Of a stretch of DNA of 64,000 bases, positions 33,249-42,719 are shown one piece after another. How positions within the stretch are numbered: position 1 is the stretch's first letter; each line of letters starts with the position of its first letter. This DNA is from Leucobacter sp. UCMA 4100. Lineage in GTDB: Bacteria; Actinomycetota; Actinomycetes; Actinomycetales; Microbacteriaceae. The stretch is from positions 2,154,514 through 2,218,513 of the forward strand of contig NZ_JAFEUS010000002.1 of the NCBI RefSeq assembly GCF_027853335.1, read 5' to 3'. The notes below the pieces were generated by a model. It did no database searches. It was not told the origin of the DNA and saw nothing but the letters and a program-made list of their open reading frames with translations. The position numbers and the translations under genes are program-made.

Positions 33249-35143
33249 TGCGAAAGAAAGAGGCGTCAGCGACGAAGGCGCAACCCGAAGAAGTTATCGA
33301 GCTGCCTGACGATTATTCACCGAGCGGTGATGCAATGGAATTCGGTGGCCCCACAAAAAAAGCGAAGCACTTTTGGCCCTCGGCAAAGCGCATGATGGCG
33401 CTGCTCTGGCCCGAAAAGGCCAGGCTCGGTGTGATCGTTCTGCTCGTGATCGGGTCGGTTGTTTTCACGGTCATTGCACCCAAGGTGCTCGGTGCCGCGA
33501 TCGACGTTATCTGGAATGGCTTTCGGGGCTCGGCTGGCATGGACTTCGCAAAGCTTGGCCAGCTGATTCTCGTCGTGCTCGCGCTGTATCTCGGTGCAGC
33601 AATGCTGATGTGGATGCAGGGCTACCTGCTCAACGGCCTCGTCATGCGCGTCGTGTACAAGCTGCGCCAAGACATTGAGGACAAGCTCAACAAGCTCCCA
33701 CTCAAGTACTTCGACACACGCCAGCGTGGCGATGTGCTGTCTCGCGTCACGAACGATGTTGACAATATCCAGCAGGCGCTTCAACAGGGCTTCTCGCAGC
33801 TCATTGAAAACCTGTTGCTCCTCATCGGAATCACCGCCATGATGTTTGTGGTCTCGTGGCAGCTCGCGCTCATCACCCTCATCTCACTGCCACTGTCGGC
33901 CATCATCGCCGGAGTGCTCGGTGTGCGGGCGCAAAAGCTGTTCGTTGCGCAGTGGAAGCACACGGGCGACATGAACGGTCACATCGAAGAGTCGTTCACC
34001 GGTCATGAGCTCATTCGCATCTACAACCGCAACACCGAGATGTCAGAAGAGTTCAACGAGCGCAATGAGCGCGTTTTCGACGCCTCATATAAGGCACAGT
34101 TCATCTCTGGCGCAATGATGCCGGCGATGATGTTCGTGAACTACTTCGTGTACGTGCTCATTGCTGTCGTGGGGGCGATCCGCGTCACGAATGCCCAGAT
34201 GACGCTTGGCGACGTGACTGCGTTCATTCAGTACTCTCGCGAGTTCCAGCAGCCGGTCAGCAGCATGGCAGGCATCGCCAACATGATGCAGTCTGGCGTG
34301 GCCTCTGCAGAGCGCACCTTCGAACTACTCGACGCCGAAGAAGAAGAGAACGACGCCGCGACCGAAGAGCTGCCCGCACGCGCCCACGGCAATGTCGTGT
34401 TTGAGAACGTCTCGTTTCGGTACGAGCCAGACGTGCCGCTCATCGAAGACCTTTCGCTCTCGGTATCGCCAGGGCAAACGGTCGCGATCGTTGGGCCGAC
34501 GGGAGCGGGCAAAACAACGCTCGTGAACCTGGTGATGCGCTTCTACGAGCTCAACGGCGGGCGCATCACGATCGACGGAGTTGATATCACCGCTGTCTCA
34601 CGGGCAGAGCTGCGCAGCCACGTCGGCATGGTGTTGCAAGATGCCTGGCTCTTCGACGGCACGATTCGAGAGAACATTCGCTACGGCAGGCTTGACGCTA
34701 CCGATGACGAAGTCGTCGAAGCAGCGCAGGCCACGATGGTTGATCGATTCGTACGCCAGCTTCCCGAGGGATACGACACGCTGCTTTCTGAGAACGCTTC
34801 GTCGCTCTCGGCGGGCGAGCGGCAGCTCTTGACGATTGCGCGCGCGTTTATTGCTCAGCCATCACTGCTCATTCTCGACGAGGCGACGTCGTCAGTCGAC
34901 ACCCGAACCGAGATGCTCGTGCAGCAGGCGATGCAGGCACTTCGCGCCGATCGCACCTCGTTTGTGATTGCGCACCGCCTGTCAACGATTCGCGATGCTG
35001 ACCTCATTCTCATGATGAAAAACGGCGAGATCGTCGAGCAGGGTAGCCACGAGTCGCTGCTGGCAAAGGGTGGCGAATACCACACGCTGTACCAGTCGCA
35101 GTTCGCTGGTGGTCACGAAGAAGAAAAAGATCAGTTAGACTAG
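33245..35143 (+). CDS. ABC exporter subunit (heterodimer partner B)
   Basis: A 632-residue half-transporter with an acidic N-terminal extension of about 45 residues, six transmembrane helices and an ATPase domain. Walker A GPTGAGKTT and Walker B LLILDEATSSVD are canonical, while the signature is LSAGERQLL in place of LSGGQ. Together with the upstream subunit this gives one consensus and one degenerate ATP site. The start ATG overlaps the upstream stop. The exported substrate (lipid, drug or peptide) is unknown. Confidence 0.92.
   Translation: MMRKKEASATKAQPEEVIELPDDYSPSGDAMEFGGPTKKAKHFWPSAKRMMALLWPEKARLGVIVLLVIGSVVFTVIAPKVLGAAIDVIWNGFRGSAGMDFAKLGQLILVVLALYLGAAMLMWMQGYLLNGLVMRVVYKLRQDIEDKLNKLPLKYFDTRQRGDVLSRVTNDVDNIQQALQQGFSQLIENLLLLIGITAMMFVVSWQLALITLISLPLSAIIAGVLGVRAQKLFVAQWKHTGDMNGHIEESFTGHELIRIYNRNTEMSEEFNERNERVFDASYKAQFISGAMMPAMMFVNYFVYVLIAVVGAIRVTNAQMTLGDVTAFIQYSREFQQPVSSMAGIANMMQSGVASAERTFELLDAEEEENDAATEELPARAHGNVVFENVSFRYEPDVPLIEDLSLSVSPGQTVAIVGPTGAGKTTLVNLVMRFYELNGGRITIDGVDITAVSRAELRSHVGMVLQDAWLFDGTIRENIRYGRLDATDDEVVEAAQATMVDRFVRQLPEGYDTLLSENASSLSAGERQLLTIARAFIAQPSLLILDEATSSVDTRTEMLVQQAMQALRADRTSFVIAHRLSTIRDADLILMMKNGEIVEQGSHESLLAKGGEYHTLYQSQFAGGHEEEKDQLD
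35136..35141 (+). promoter_or_regulatory. candidate -10 box of the SRP RNA gene
   Basis: TAGACT ends 7 bases before the predicted 5' end of the RNA at 35149, and overlaps the stop region of the ABC gene. Confidence 0.45.
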
Positions 35144-35148
35144 ATCAT

Positions 35149-35234
35149 GCCCCTCACGTGGCACTACCTCGGTTAACTCCCCCAGGGCAGAAATGCAGCA
35201 AGGGTACCCGGGCTCTGGTGGGTGCGTGAGGGGT
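35149..35234 (+). ncRNA. ffs: signal recognition particle RNA, small bacterial type (4.5S-like)
   Basis: About 86 bases whose ends pair (CCCCTCACG with CGTGAGGGG). The apical Ffh-binding region has the typical GCAGAAATGCAGCAAGGGTA loop sequence between CCCAGG and CCGGGCTCTGG arms. Position upstream of dnaX and recR matches the usual actinobacterial order. A TCTTTTCTTT stretch follows and may end transcription. Confidence 0.93.
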
Positions 35235-35275
35235 CTTTTCTTTGTGTGGCGCTGGTGGCCTCATGGTTGTCGGGG

Positions 35276-35281
35276 TAATGT
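35276..35281 (+). promoter_or_regulatory. candidate -10 box, leaderless promoter of the 35288 gene
   Basis: TAATGT, then 6 bases, then ATG 35288. No ribosome binding site. Confidence 0.45.
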
Positions 35282-35287
35282 GAGCCC

Positions 35288-36181
35288 ATGACACGGTCTC
35301 AGAACCCGCCCGATCGCCTGCAGTGGCTCCCGGATCTTACAGAGACCCGATGGCTCGAACAAGCGATTGATGAGCGCTCTCCTGGGCTCGAGAGCACGGT
35401 GCCCGAGGGGTACGCGGCGCTCGTGCGCATCATGCACCCTTTCACCCGCTATGCCACCGATAGCACCGCGGAAGAAAGTGTTTCATGGACGAGTTTTGCC
35501 CAAACCTTCGAACTCGCAATGCGGCCAGACACACAGTCATCGCGATTGCTTCACGAGAGCGGCGTCGTCGAGCGAGACATGGAGAGTGCTGACCCGACGT
35601 ACGGTGTGCCGAGCGTAGGGTCACTCGATGAGCCTCTTTTTCGCTCGCTGATGCAGGTGCTCGCTCGTTTTACGACAACCCCCGAAGCCGGCATCGCGGC
35701 GGTGTGGGAGGGCTACGGCGGTCTCGTCAGCGGCGGATCGGCCGAGATGCTCGTCGCATACGAGGAACCCGGCGAAGCCGTTGCGGAGGCAGACGAGGCG
35801 GCCTTTGCGCAGCTCAGCCATGCTGCTCATGAAGCGCTCATGGCGCCCGAGAGTGATGATTACGGGTTGCTTGGTGAGGAGATCGCGCGAGGGCCGAGGC
35901 TGCGCCTGCCGGGGCGCGACTACATCTGCTTCGAAGCCGCGCCACGAGACTTTGGTGACGCCTCGTGGCGGGAGCGTGCGCCCTGGGTTGATCACCGGTT
36001 TTTCGATGTCTCGCCACAAACGCCGAACCTGCTCTGGCCCATGGACCGGGCATGGTTTTTGGTGAGTGAAATCGACTTTGATTCGACACTCGTTGCCTGC
36101 TCGTTTGCCTGCGCTGAGGCGCTGGAACAGGCTGAGGGGCTCGAGTCGTATCGCATTGAGCGCGACACGATGATGTGGTGA
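35288..36181 (+). CDS. conserved-looking hypothetical protein
   Basis: A 297-residue, acidic, soluble protein I cannot assign to a family. It has many tryptophans and a distinctive C-terminal block NLLWPMDRAWFLVSEIDFDSTLVACS. There is no signal peptide, membrane helix or recognisable catalytic motif. It lies alone between the SRP RNA and dnaX genes. Codon use and composition resemble the neighbours, so it looks like a real and resident gene. Confidence 0.75.
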   Translation: MTRSQNPPDRLQWLPDLTETRWLEQAIDERSPGLESTVPEGYAALVRIMHPFTRYATDSTAEESVSWTSFAQTFELAMRPDTQSSRLLHESGVVERDMESADPTYGVPSVGSLDEPLFRSLMQVLARFTTTPEAGIAAVWEGYGGLVSGGSAEMLVAYEEPGEAVAEADEAAFAQLSHAAHEALMAPESDDYGLLGEEIARGPRLRLPGRDYICFEAAPRDFGDASWRERAPWVDHRFFDVSPQTPNLLWPMDRAWFLVSEIDFDSTLVACSFACAEALEQAEGLESYRIERDTMMW

Positions 36182-36247
36182 ACCGGGGAGCCGCACTGTT
36201 TCGTGGGCGAGAGCCGAACAACTTCAGCGAGTGTCAGAGGCTGCCGG

Positions 36248-36253
36248 TACCAT
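36248..36253 (+). promoter_or_regulatory. candidate -10 box, leaderless promoter of dnaX
   Basis: TACCAT, then 7 bases, then GTG 36261. Confidence 0.4.
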
Positions 36254-36260
36254 AGGGTTC

Positions 36261-38681
36261 GTGGCCACAGCACTGTATAGACGTTACCGACCTGAAACCT
36301 TTGCCGAGATGATCGGCCAGGCTCAGGTGACCGAACCCCTCATGACCGCCCTGAGGGGTGGCAAGGTTGGTCATGCCTATCTTTTTAGCGGCCCACGCGG
36401 TTGCGGTAAGACGACTTCTGCCCGCGTACTTGCCCGGTGCCTGAACTGTGCTGAGGGGCCTACCGATACTCCGTGTGGTGTGTGCCCGAGCTGTGTCGAG
36501 CTCAGCCGAGACGGCGGCGGTTCGCTCGACGTGATTGAGATCGACGCTGCAAGCCACGGTGGCGTTGACGATGCGCGTGACCTGCGAGAGCGAGCCGTGT
36601 TCGCTCCCGTGCGTGACCGTTACAAGGTCTTCATCATCGATGAGGCCCACATGGTGACCAAGGAGGGCTTTAACGCGCTCCTGAAAATCGTTGAAGAGCC
36701 ACCTGAGCACGTCAAGTTTGTCTTCGCGACGACCGAGCCCGAGAAAGTCATTGGGACGATTCGCTCGCGCACCCATCACTACCCGTTCCGTCTCATTGCT
36801 CCTGTTGCGCTTCTTGAGTATGTGCAGCGTCTCTGCGCTGAGGAGGGCATTACCGTCGACGAGGGGGTACTGCCACTCGTCATTCGCGCCGGCGGCGGAT
36901 CAGCTCGCGATACGCTCTCGATTCTCGACCAGCTCATCGCGGGTTCAGAGGGTAACCACGTTGACTACGACCGCGCGGTCGGCTTGCTCGGGTACACCCC
37001 CGATGACCTCCTCGACGAGGTGGTGACCGCGATCGGCGCCGCCGATGCGGCAGCTGGTATTCGCTCGGTCGACCGAGTTGTGCAGACCGGGCAAGACCCC
37101 CGCCGATTTGTCGAAGATCTCCTTGAACGACTGCGTGACCTCATCATCGTGCAGGTGACCGACATTGACGGTGCGGCGGCGGTGCTGAGGGGTGTTGCTG
37201 ATGAGCAACTGCAGCGCATGGTTGAACAGGCCAGCAGCTTCGGTCGTGGCGCCATCTCGAGGGTCGCTGACGTCGTGAGCGAGGCGCTCGACAACATGAC
37301 GGGTGCCACCGCTCCACGCATGCACCTTGAACTCATGATGGCCCGCATCTTTGTGACGGTCGCGACAGCCCCTGAGGTTCCCGCTGCCTCTGCGAGCGCC
37401 CATACTCCGGCTCCGGCCGCTCAGCCGCGTCAGCAAGCGCCGGTGCAACGGCAGAGCCCAGCAGCTCCCGCTCCCGCGCCTCGACCGGTCGAACCCGAAG
37501 CGGTGCAAGAGCCAGCGGCTCAGCGACCGGAAGCTGAACAGCAGGCTCCTGAGCCACAAGCTCCAGCGCCATCACCAGAGCCAGAGCCCGTGCAACAGGC
37601 ATCTCAGCCAGGTGTCACCGCTGCTCCACCGCAGCCAGCTGCCGCCCAACCGGCGGTGAGCCAGCCACCCGCAGCGACGCTTTCTCCCGCCGATGCGATT
37701 CGCAACGCAAGGGCTTTTCTCGCCGGAGGAGTCCCAGCGGCGGGCACTCCCCAGCCTTCAGCAACACCAGCTGCAGCGTCACGGCCTGAGCCAGAGCCTG
37801 AGCGAACTCCTGCGCCCACCAGCACTCAGAGCGACGCGGGTGTCCCATCAGACGCTGCCGTATCGCAGCCGAAGCCGCTGAACTCTGCAACCGCTCTCGA
37901 GGAGTGGCCGGCGACGCTAGCGACGCTCGCTGAGCAGAATGAGGCGGCCGCAAGCGCTGCTCGCGAGGCGGCGGTGCTCGGCATTGATCACACGACACTG
38001 CATCTCGGTTTTTCAGACGCGGCACAGCTCGACGCATTTAAACGACTGTGTGCTGGTCCGATTCGAACGCACTTTCAAACGGTCTTCGGCGTGACCATTG
38101 GTTATCAGCCCTGGGTCGGCGACGACAGGATTAACGAGGGTAGGCAACTCTTCGGTGGTTCGGCGCCCGTGGCAACCGTGACTCCGCAGGAACCGGCCAA
38201 GCCGGCGGCAGCGAATGCTGTGACTCCCGAAAAGCAAGCCACCGAAGCCGCCGAGCAGACTCCAGCGCCGCAACCCCCGGCGCCACACCACGAGTCGCCA
38301 CAGGGCGGGCCTCGAGCAGACGAGCCTCAGCGCGATGAACCTCCGCACGACGAACCACCGTACGGCGAGCCGCCATACGAGGCTCCACCCGTCGATGAGC
38401 CCCCGTACGAAGATCCAGGTCCGGGCACGGGGGCAACCGCTCAGCCGAGTGACCAGCAGCCGCCTGCGCAACCACAGACCCAGGCGCAGCAGGCAGCCCC
38501 GGTAACTCCAGATACGTCAGCCTCACCGAGCGCCCCAGCGGCACCGGCACCGGCACCGGCAGAAAAGCCCGAGACTGCGGCAGTACCCGCGAACCGTAAC
38601 GCGCCCGCATTCACCCGCTATGGTGAATCGGTTGTGCGCGAGGTGCTCGGCGCGAAGTTCGTCGGAGAAGAACTCCTGTAA
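36261..38681 (+). CDS. dnaX: DNA polymerase III subunit gamma/tau
   Basis: An 806-residue clamp-loader ATPase. Residues 1-360 hold the AAA+ core with ALYRRYRPETFAEMIGQ, Walker A SGPRGCGKTTS, the zinc cysteines CLNCAEGPTDTPCGVCPSC and FIIDEAHM. The rest is a long linker rich in Pro, Ala, Gln and Glu (about 390-545 and 655-780), with a small folded region between (about 555-650). GTG 36261 gives the family N-terminus; the frame is open 10 codons further upstream. No frameshift slippery site was apparent. Confidence 0.95.
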   Translation: MATALYRRYRPETFAEMIGQAQVTEPLMTALRGGKVGHAYLFSGPRGCGKTTSARVLARCLNCAEGPTDTPCGVCPSCVELSRDGGGSLDVIEIDAASHGGVDDARDLRERAVFAPVRDRYKVFIIDEAHMVTKEGFNALLKIVEEPPEHVKFVFATTEPEKVIGTIRSRTHHYPFRLIAPVALLEYVQRLCAEEGITVDEGVLPLVIRAGGGSARDTLSILDQLIAGSEGNHVDYDRAVGLLGYTPDDLLDEVVTAIGAADAAAGIRSVDRVVQTGQDPRRFVEDLLERLRDLIIVQVTDIDGAAAVLRGVADEQLQRMVEQASSFGRGAISRVADVVSEALDNMTGATAPRMHLELMMARIFVTVATAPEVPAASASAHTPAPAAQPRQQAPVQRQSPAAPAPAPRPVEPEAVQEPAAQRPEAEQQAPEPQAPAPSPEPEPVQQASQPGVTAAPPQPAAAQPAVSQPPAATLSPADAIRNARAFLAGGVPAAGTPQPSATPAAASRPEPEPERTPAPTSTQSDAGVPSDAAVSQPKPLNSATALEEWPATLATLAEQNEAAASAAREAAVLGIDHTTLHLGFSDAAQLDAFKRLCAGPIRTHFQTVFGVTIGYQPWVGDDRINEGRQLFGGSAPVATVTPQEPAKPAAANAVTPEKQATEAAEQTPAPQPPAPHHESPQGGPRADEPQRDEPPHDEPPYGEPPYEAPPVDEPPYEDPGPGTGATAQPSDQQPPAQPQTQAQQAAPVTPDTSASPSAPAAPAPAPAEKPETAAVPANRNAPAFTRYGESVVREVLGAKFVGEELL

Positions 38682-38725
38682 CCCTGCCCGCCAGCACCAC
38701 TTGAACGAACGGCCAGGAGGTCATC

Positions 38726-39325
38726 ATGTACGACGGTATCGTGCAAGAACTTATCGATGAATTTGGAAGACTGCCGGGCATCGGCCCGAAGTCAGCCCAG
38801 CGCATCACGTTTCATATTCTGCAAACGCAGAACTTTGACGTGTCCCGACTCTCCGAACTCCTCGTCGAGGTTCGTGACAAAGTACGATTCTGCGAAATAT
38901 GCGGCAACATTACCGAAGAAGAACAGTGCGCGATCTGCCGCGACGCGCGACGCGATCAGACGATCATCTGCGTTGTCGAAGAGCCCAAAGACGTCATCGC
39001 GATCGAACGAACCCGTCAGTTTCGTGGCCTCTACCACGTGCTTGGCGGTGCAATTAGCCCGATCGACGGTGTTGGTCCCGACGACCTCAACATCACCTCG
39101 CTCATGCGTAGGCTCGGCTCAACCGAGGTGCAAGAGGTCATCATCGCGACCGATCCGAACCTCGAGGGAGAGGCAACCGCTGCCTATCTCTCTCGCATGC
39201 TCTCGACGCTCGAGATTCCCGTTTCACGTCTGGCGTCAGGCCTTCCTGTGGGGGGCGACCTTGAATTCGCCGATGAGATTACCCTCGGCAGGGCTCTCGA
39301 GGGGCGACACATCATGAACCCGTAG
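38726..39325 (+). CDS. recR: recombination mediator protein RecR
   Basis: A 199-residue RecR of the RecFOR recombinational repair pathway. It shows the helix-hairpin-helix [17 protein letters not shown], the four-cysteine zinc finger (CEIC and CAIC) and a Toprim domain with [12 protein letters not shown] and [15 protein letters not shown]. The ATG has AGGAGG upstream. It follows dnaX by 44 bases, the conserved bacterial arrangement. Confidence 0.97.
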   Translation: MYDGIVQELIDEFGRLPGIGPKSAQRITFHILQTQNFDVSRLSELLVEVRDKVRFCEICGNITEEEQCAICRDARRDQTIICVVEEPKDVIAIERTRQFRGLYHVLGGAISPIDGVGPDDLNITSLMRRLGSTEVQEVIIATDPNLEGEATAAYLSRMLSTLEIPVSRLASGLPVGGDLEFADEITLGRALEGRHIMNP

Positions 39326-39453
39326 GGCTCAAAAACCAGCCGCGCACTTCAGTTGTGCGGCGTCATACAGCAAGAGACATGCCTCTCGGCTTTGCTGTTC
39401 GCGATAGAATAAAGCTTGGTTCATTGTCAGAGCCACACCCCGGAGGTCAAAAC

Positions 39454-40731
39454 GTGGCACTCATCGTGCAAAAATTTGGTGGCTCATCTGTAGCAGATGC
39501 CGACAGTATCAAGCGTGTCGCAAAACGCATTGTCGACACCAGGCGTAGCGGCAACGATGTCGTCGTCGTGGTGAGCGCTATGGGCGACTCAACCGACGAA
39601 CTGCTCGACCTTGCCGGCGACTGCACGCCAGTTCCCGCTCCCCGTGAGCTCGACATGCTCCTCACCGCGGGTGAGCGCATCTCGATGGCCCTCCTCGCGA
39701 TGACCATTAAGGGCATGGGGGTCGACGCCTACTCTTTCACAGGGAGTCAGGCCGGCATGATCACGACGGCAGAGCACGGTGCTGCAAAAATCGTTGACGT
39801 GACGCCAGGTCGCGTCCGTGAAGCACTCGACAAGGGTGCGGTCGCGATCGTCGCAGGCTTCCAAGGCTTTAGCCGAGATTCACGAGACATTACGACGCTC
39901 GGCAGGGGTGGCTCAGATACGACCGCTGTCGCGCTCGCTGCGGCGCTTGATGCTGACCAGTGCGAGATCTACTCAGACGTTGATGGCGTCTTCACGACCG
40001 ATCCGCGCATGGTGCACAAAGCCAAAAAGATCGACTACATCACGAGCGAAGAGATGCTCGAACTCGCGGCATCGGGCTCAAAGATTTTGCACATTCGTGC
40101 CGTTGAATACGCGCGCCGTCACGGCGTCGAGCTGCACGTTCGCTCCTCATTTACGTCAGACGTCGGCACAATCGTGTACAACCCTGAGAAGGGTCACCCG
40201 AAGGGAGAAACAGTGGAAGACCCGATCATCACCGGTATCGCAGCCGAACTTAACGAGGCAAAGGTGACCGTCGGCGGCGTGCCCGACGTTCCCGGCAAAG
40301 CCGCCCAGATTTTTGAGATCGTTGCTGGCACCAACGCCAACATTGACATGATCGTGCAGAACGTTTCTCCGGCCGACACGAATCGTACCGACATCTCGTT
40401 TACGATTCCCGTTGCCGACGGCCGCAAGGTCATCGACGTGCTCAACAAGAACCAGGCTGAGGTCGGCTATGAGGCCGTCAACTACGACGATCAGATCGCC
40501 AAGATCGCCGTGGTCGGCGCTGGCATGCGCACGAGCGCTGGCGTATCGGCCCAGCTGTTTCGGGCGCTCTACGATGCGGGCATCAACATCGAGATGATCT
40601 CGACCTCAGAGATCCGCATCTCAGTGGTGACGCGTGCCGATCTTCTCGACGACGCCGTGCGTGTGCTTCACACCGCCTTCGGCCTCGACGCAGACCACGA
40701 CGCAACCGTTTACGCCGGCACCGGCCGGTAG
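39454..40731 (+). CDS. lysC: aspartate kinase, alpha subunit
   Basis: A 425-residue aspartokinase that phosphorylates aspartate, the first step toward lysine, threonine, methionine and diaminopimelate. The catalytic N-terminus begins ALIVQKFGGSSVADADS and the C-terminal third holds two ACT regulatory domains. GTG 39454 has GGAGG seven bases upstream; the frame extends to 39355 without family-like residues. Feedback control by lysine and threonine is usual for the family. asd follows after 18 bases. An in-frame internal start probably yields a separate beta subunit. Confidence 0.95.
   Translation: MALIVQKFGGSSVADADSIKRVAKRIVDTRRSGNDVVVVVSAMGDSTDELLDLAGDCTPVPAPRELDMLLTAGERISMALLAMTIKGMGVDAYSFTGSQAGMITTAEHGAAKIVDVTPGRVREALDKGAVAIVAGFQGFSRDSRDITTLGRGGSDTTAVALAAALDADQCEIYSDVDGVFTTDPRMVHKAKKIDYITSEEMLELAASGSKILHIRAVEYARRHGVELHVRSSFTSDVGTIVYNPEKGHPKGETVEDPIITGIAAELNEAKVTVGGVPDVPGKAAQIFEIVAGTNANIDMIVQNVSPADTNRTDISFTIPVADGRKVIDVLNKNQAEVGYEAVNYDDQIAKIAVVGAGMRTSAGVSAQLFRALYDAGINIEMISTSEIRISVVTRADLLDDAVRVLHTAFGLDADHDATVYAGTGR
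40213..40731 (+). CDS. aspartate kinase beta subunit (in-frame internal start)
   Basis: A GTG inside lysC, in the same frame, is preceded at 5 bases by AAGGGAG, a better ribosome binding site than chance would give. The product would be 172 residues and consist of the two ACT domains only. In Corynebacterium glutamicum the beta subunit arises from such a start and has, as I recall, the same length. The alpha2beta2 arrangement is therefore predicted here too. Confidence 0.7.
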   Translation: MEDPIITGIAAELNEAKVTVGGVPDVPGKAAQIFEIVAGTNANIDMIVQNVSPADTNRTDISFTIPVADGRKVIDVLNKNQAEVGYEAVNYDDQIAKIAVVGAGMRTSAGVSAQLFRALYDAGINIEMISTSEIRISVVTRADLLDDAVRVLHTAFGLDADHDATVYAGTGR

Positions 40732-42706
<1,975 letters not shown>

Positions 42707-42713
42707 GGGTGTG

Positions 42714-42719
42714 AGCCTA
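42714..42719 (-). promoter_or_regulatory. candidate -10 box of the metallophosphoesterase gene
   Basis: TAGGCT on the minus strand, sharing its first three bases with the PBP stop codon and followed by 7 bases and GTG 42706. Confidence 0.3.

Noticed and set aside
36261-38681. Programmed frameshift in dnaX making a separate gamma subunit
   Set aside because: I saw no A-rich slippery heptamer followed by a hairpin at the end of the ATPase core.
39326-39453. Lysine riboswitch before lysC
   Set aside because: Only a small hairpin (GCGCAC/GTGCGG) just after recR and a -10-like TAGAAT at 39405-39410 are visible; the leader is too short for the riboswitch.
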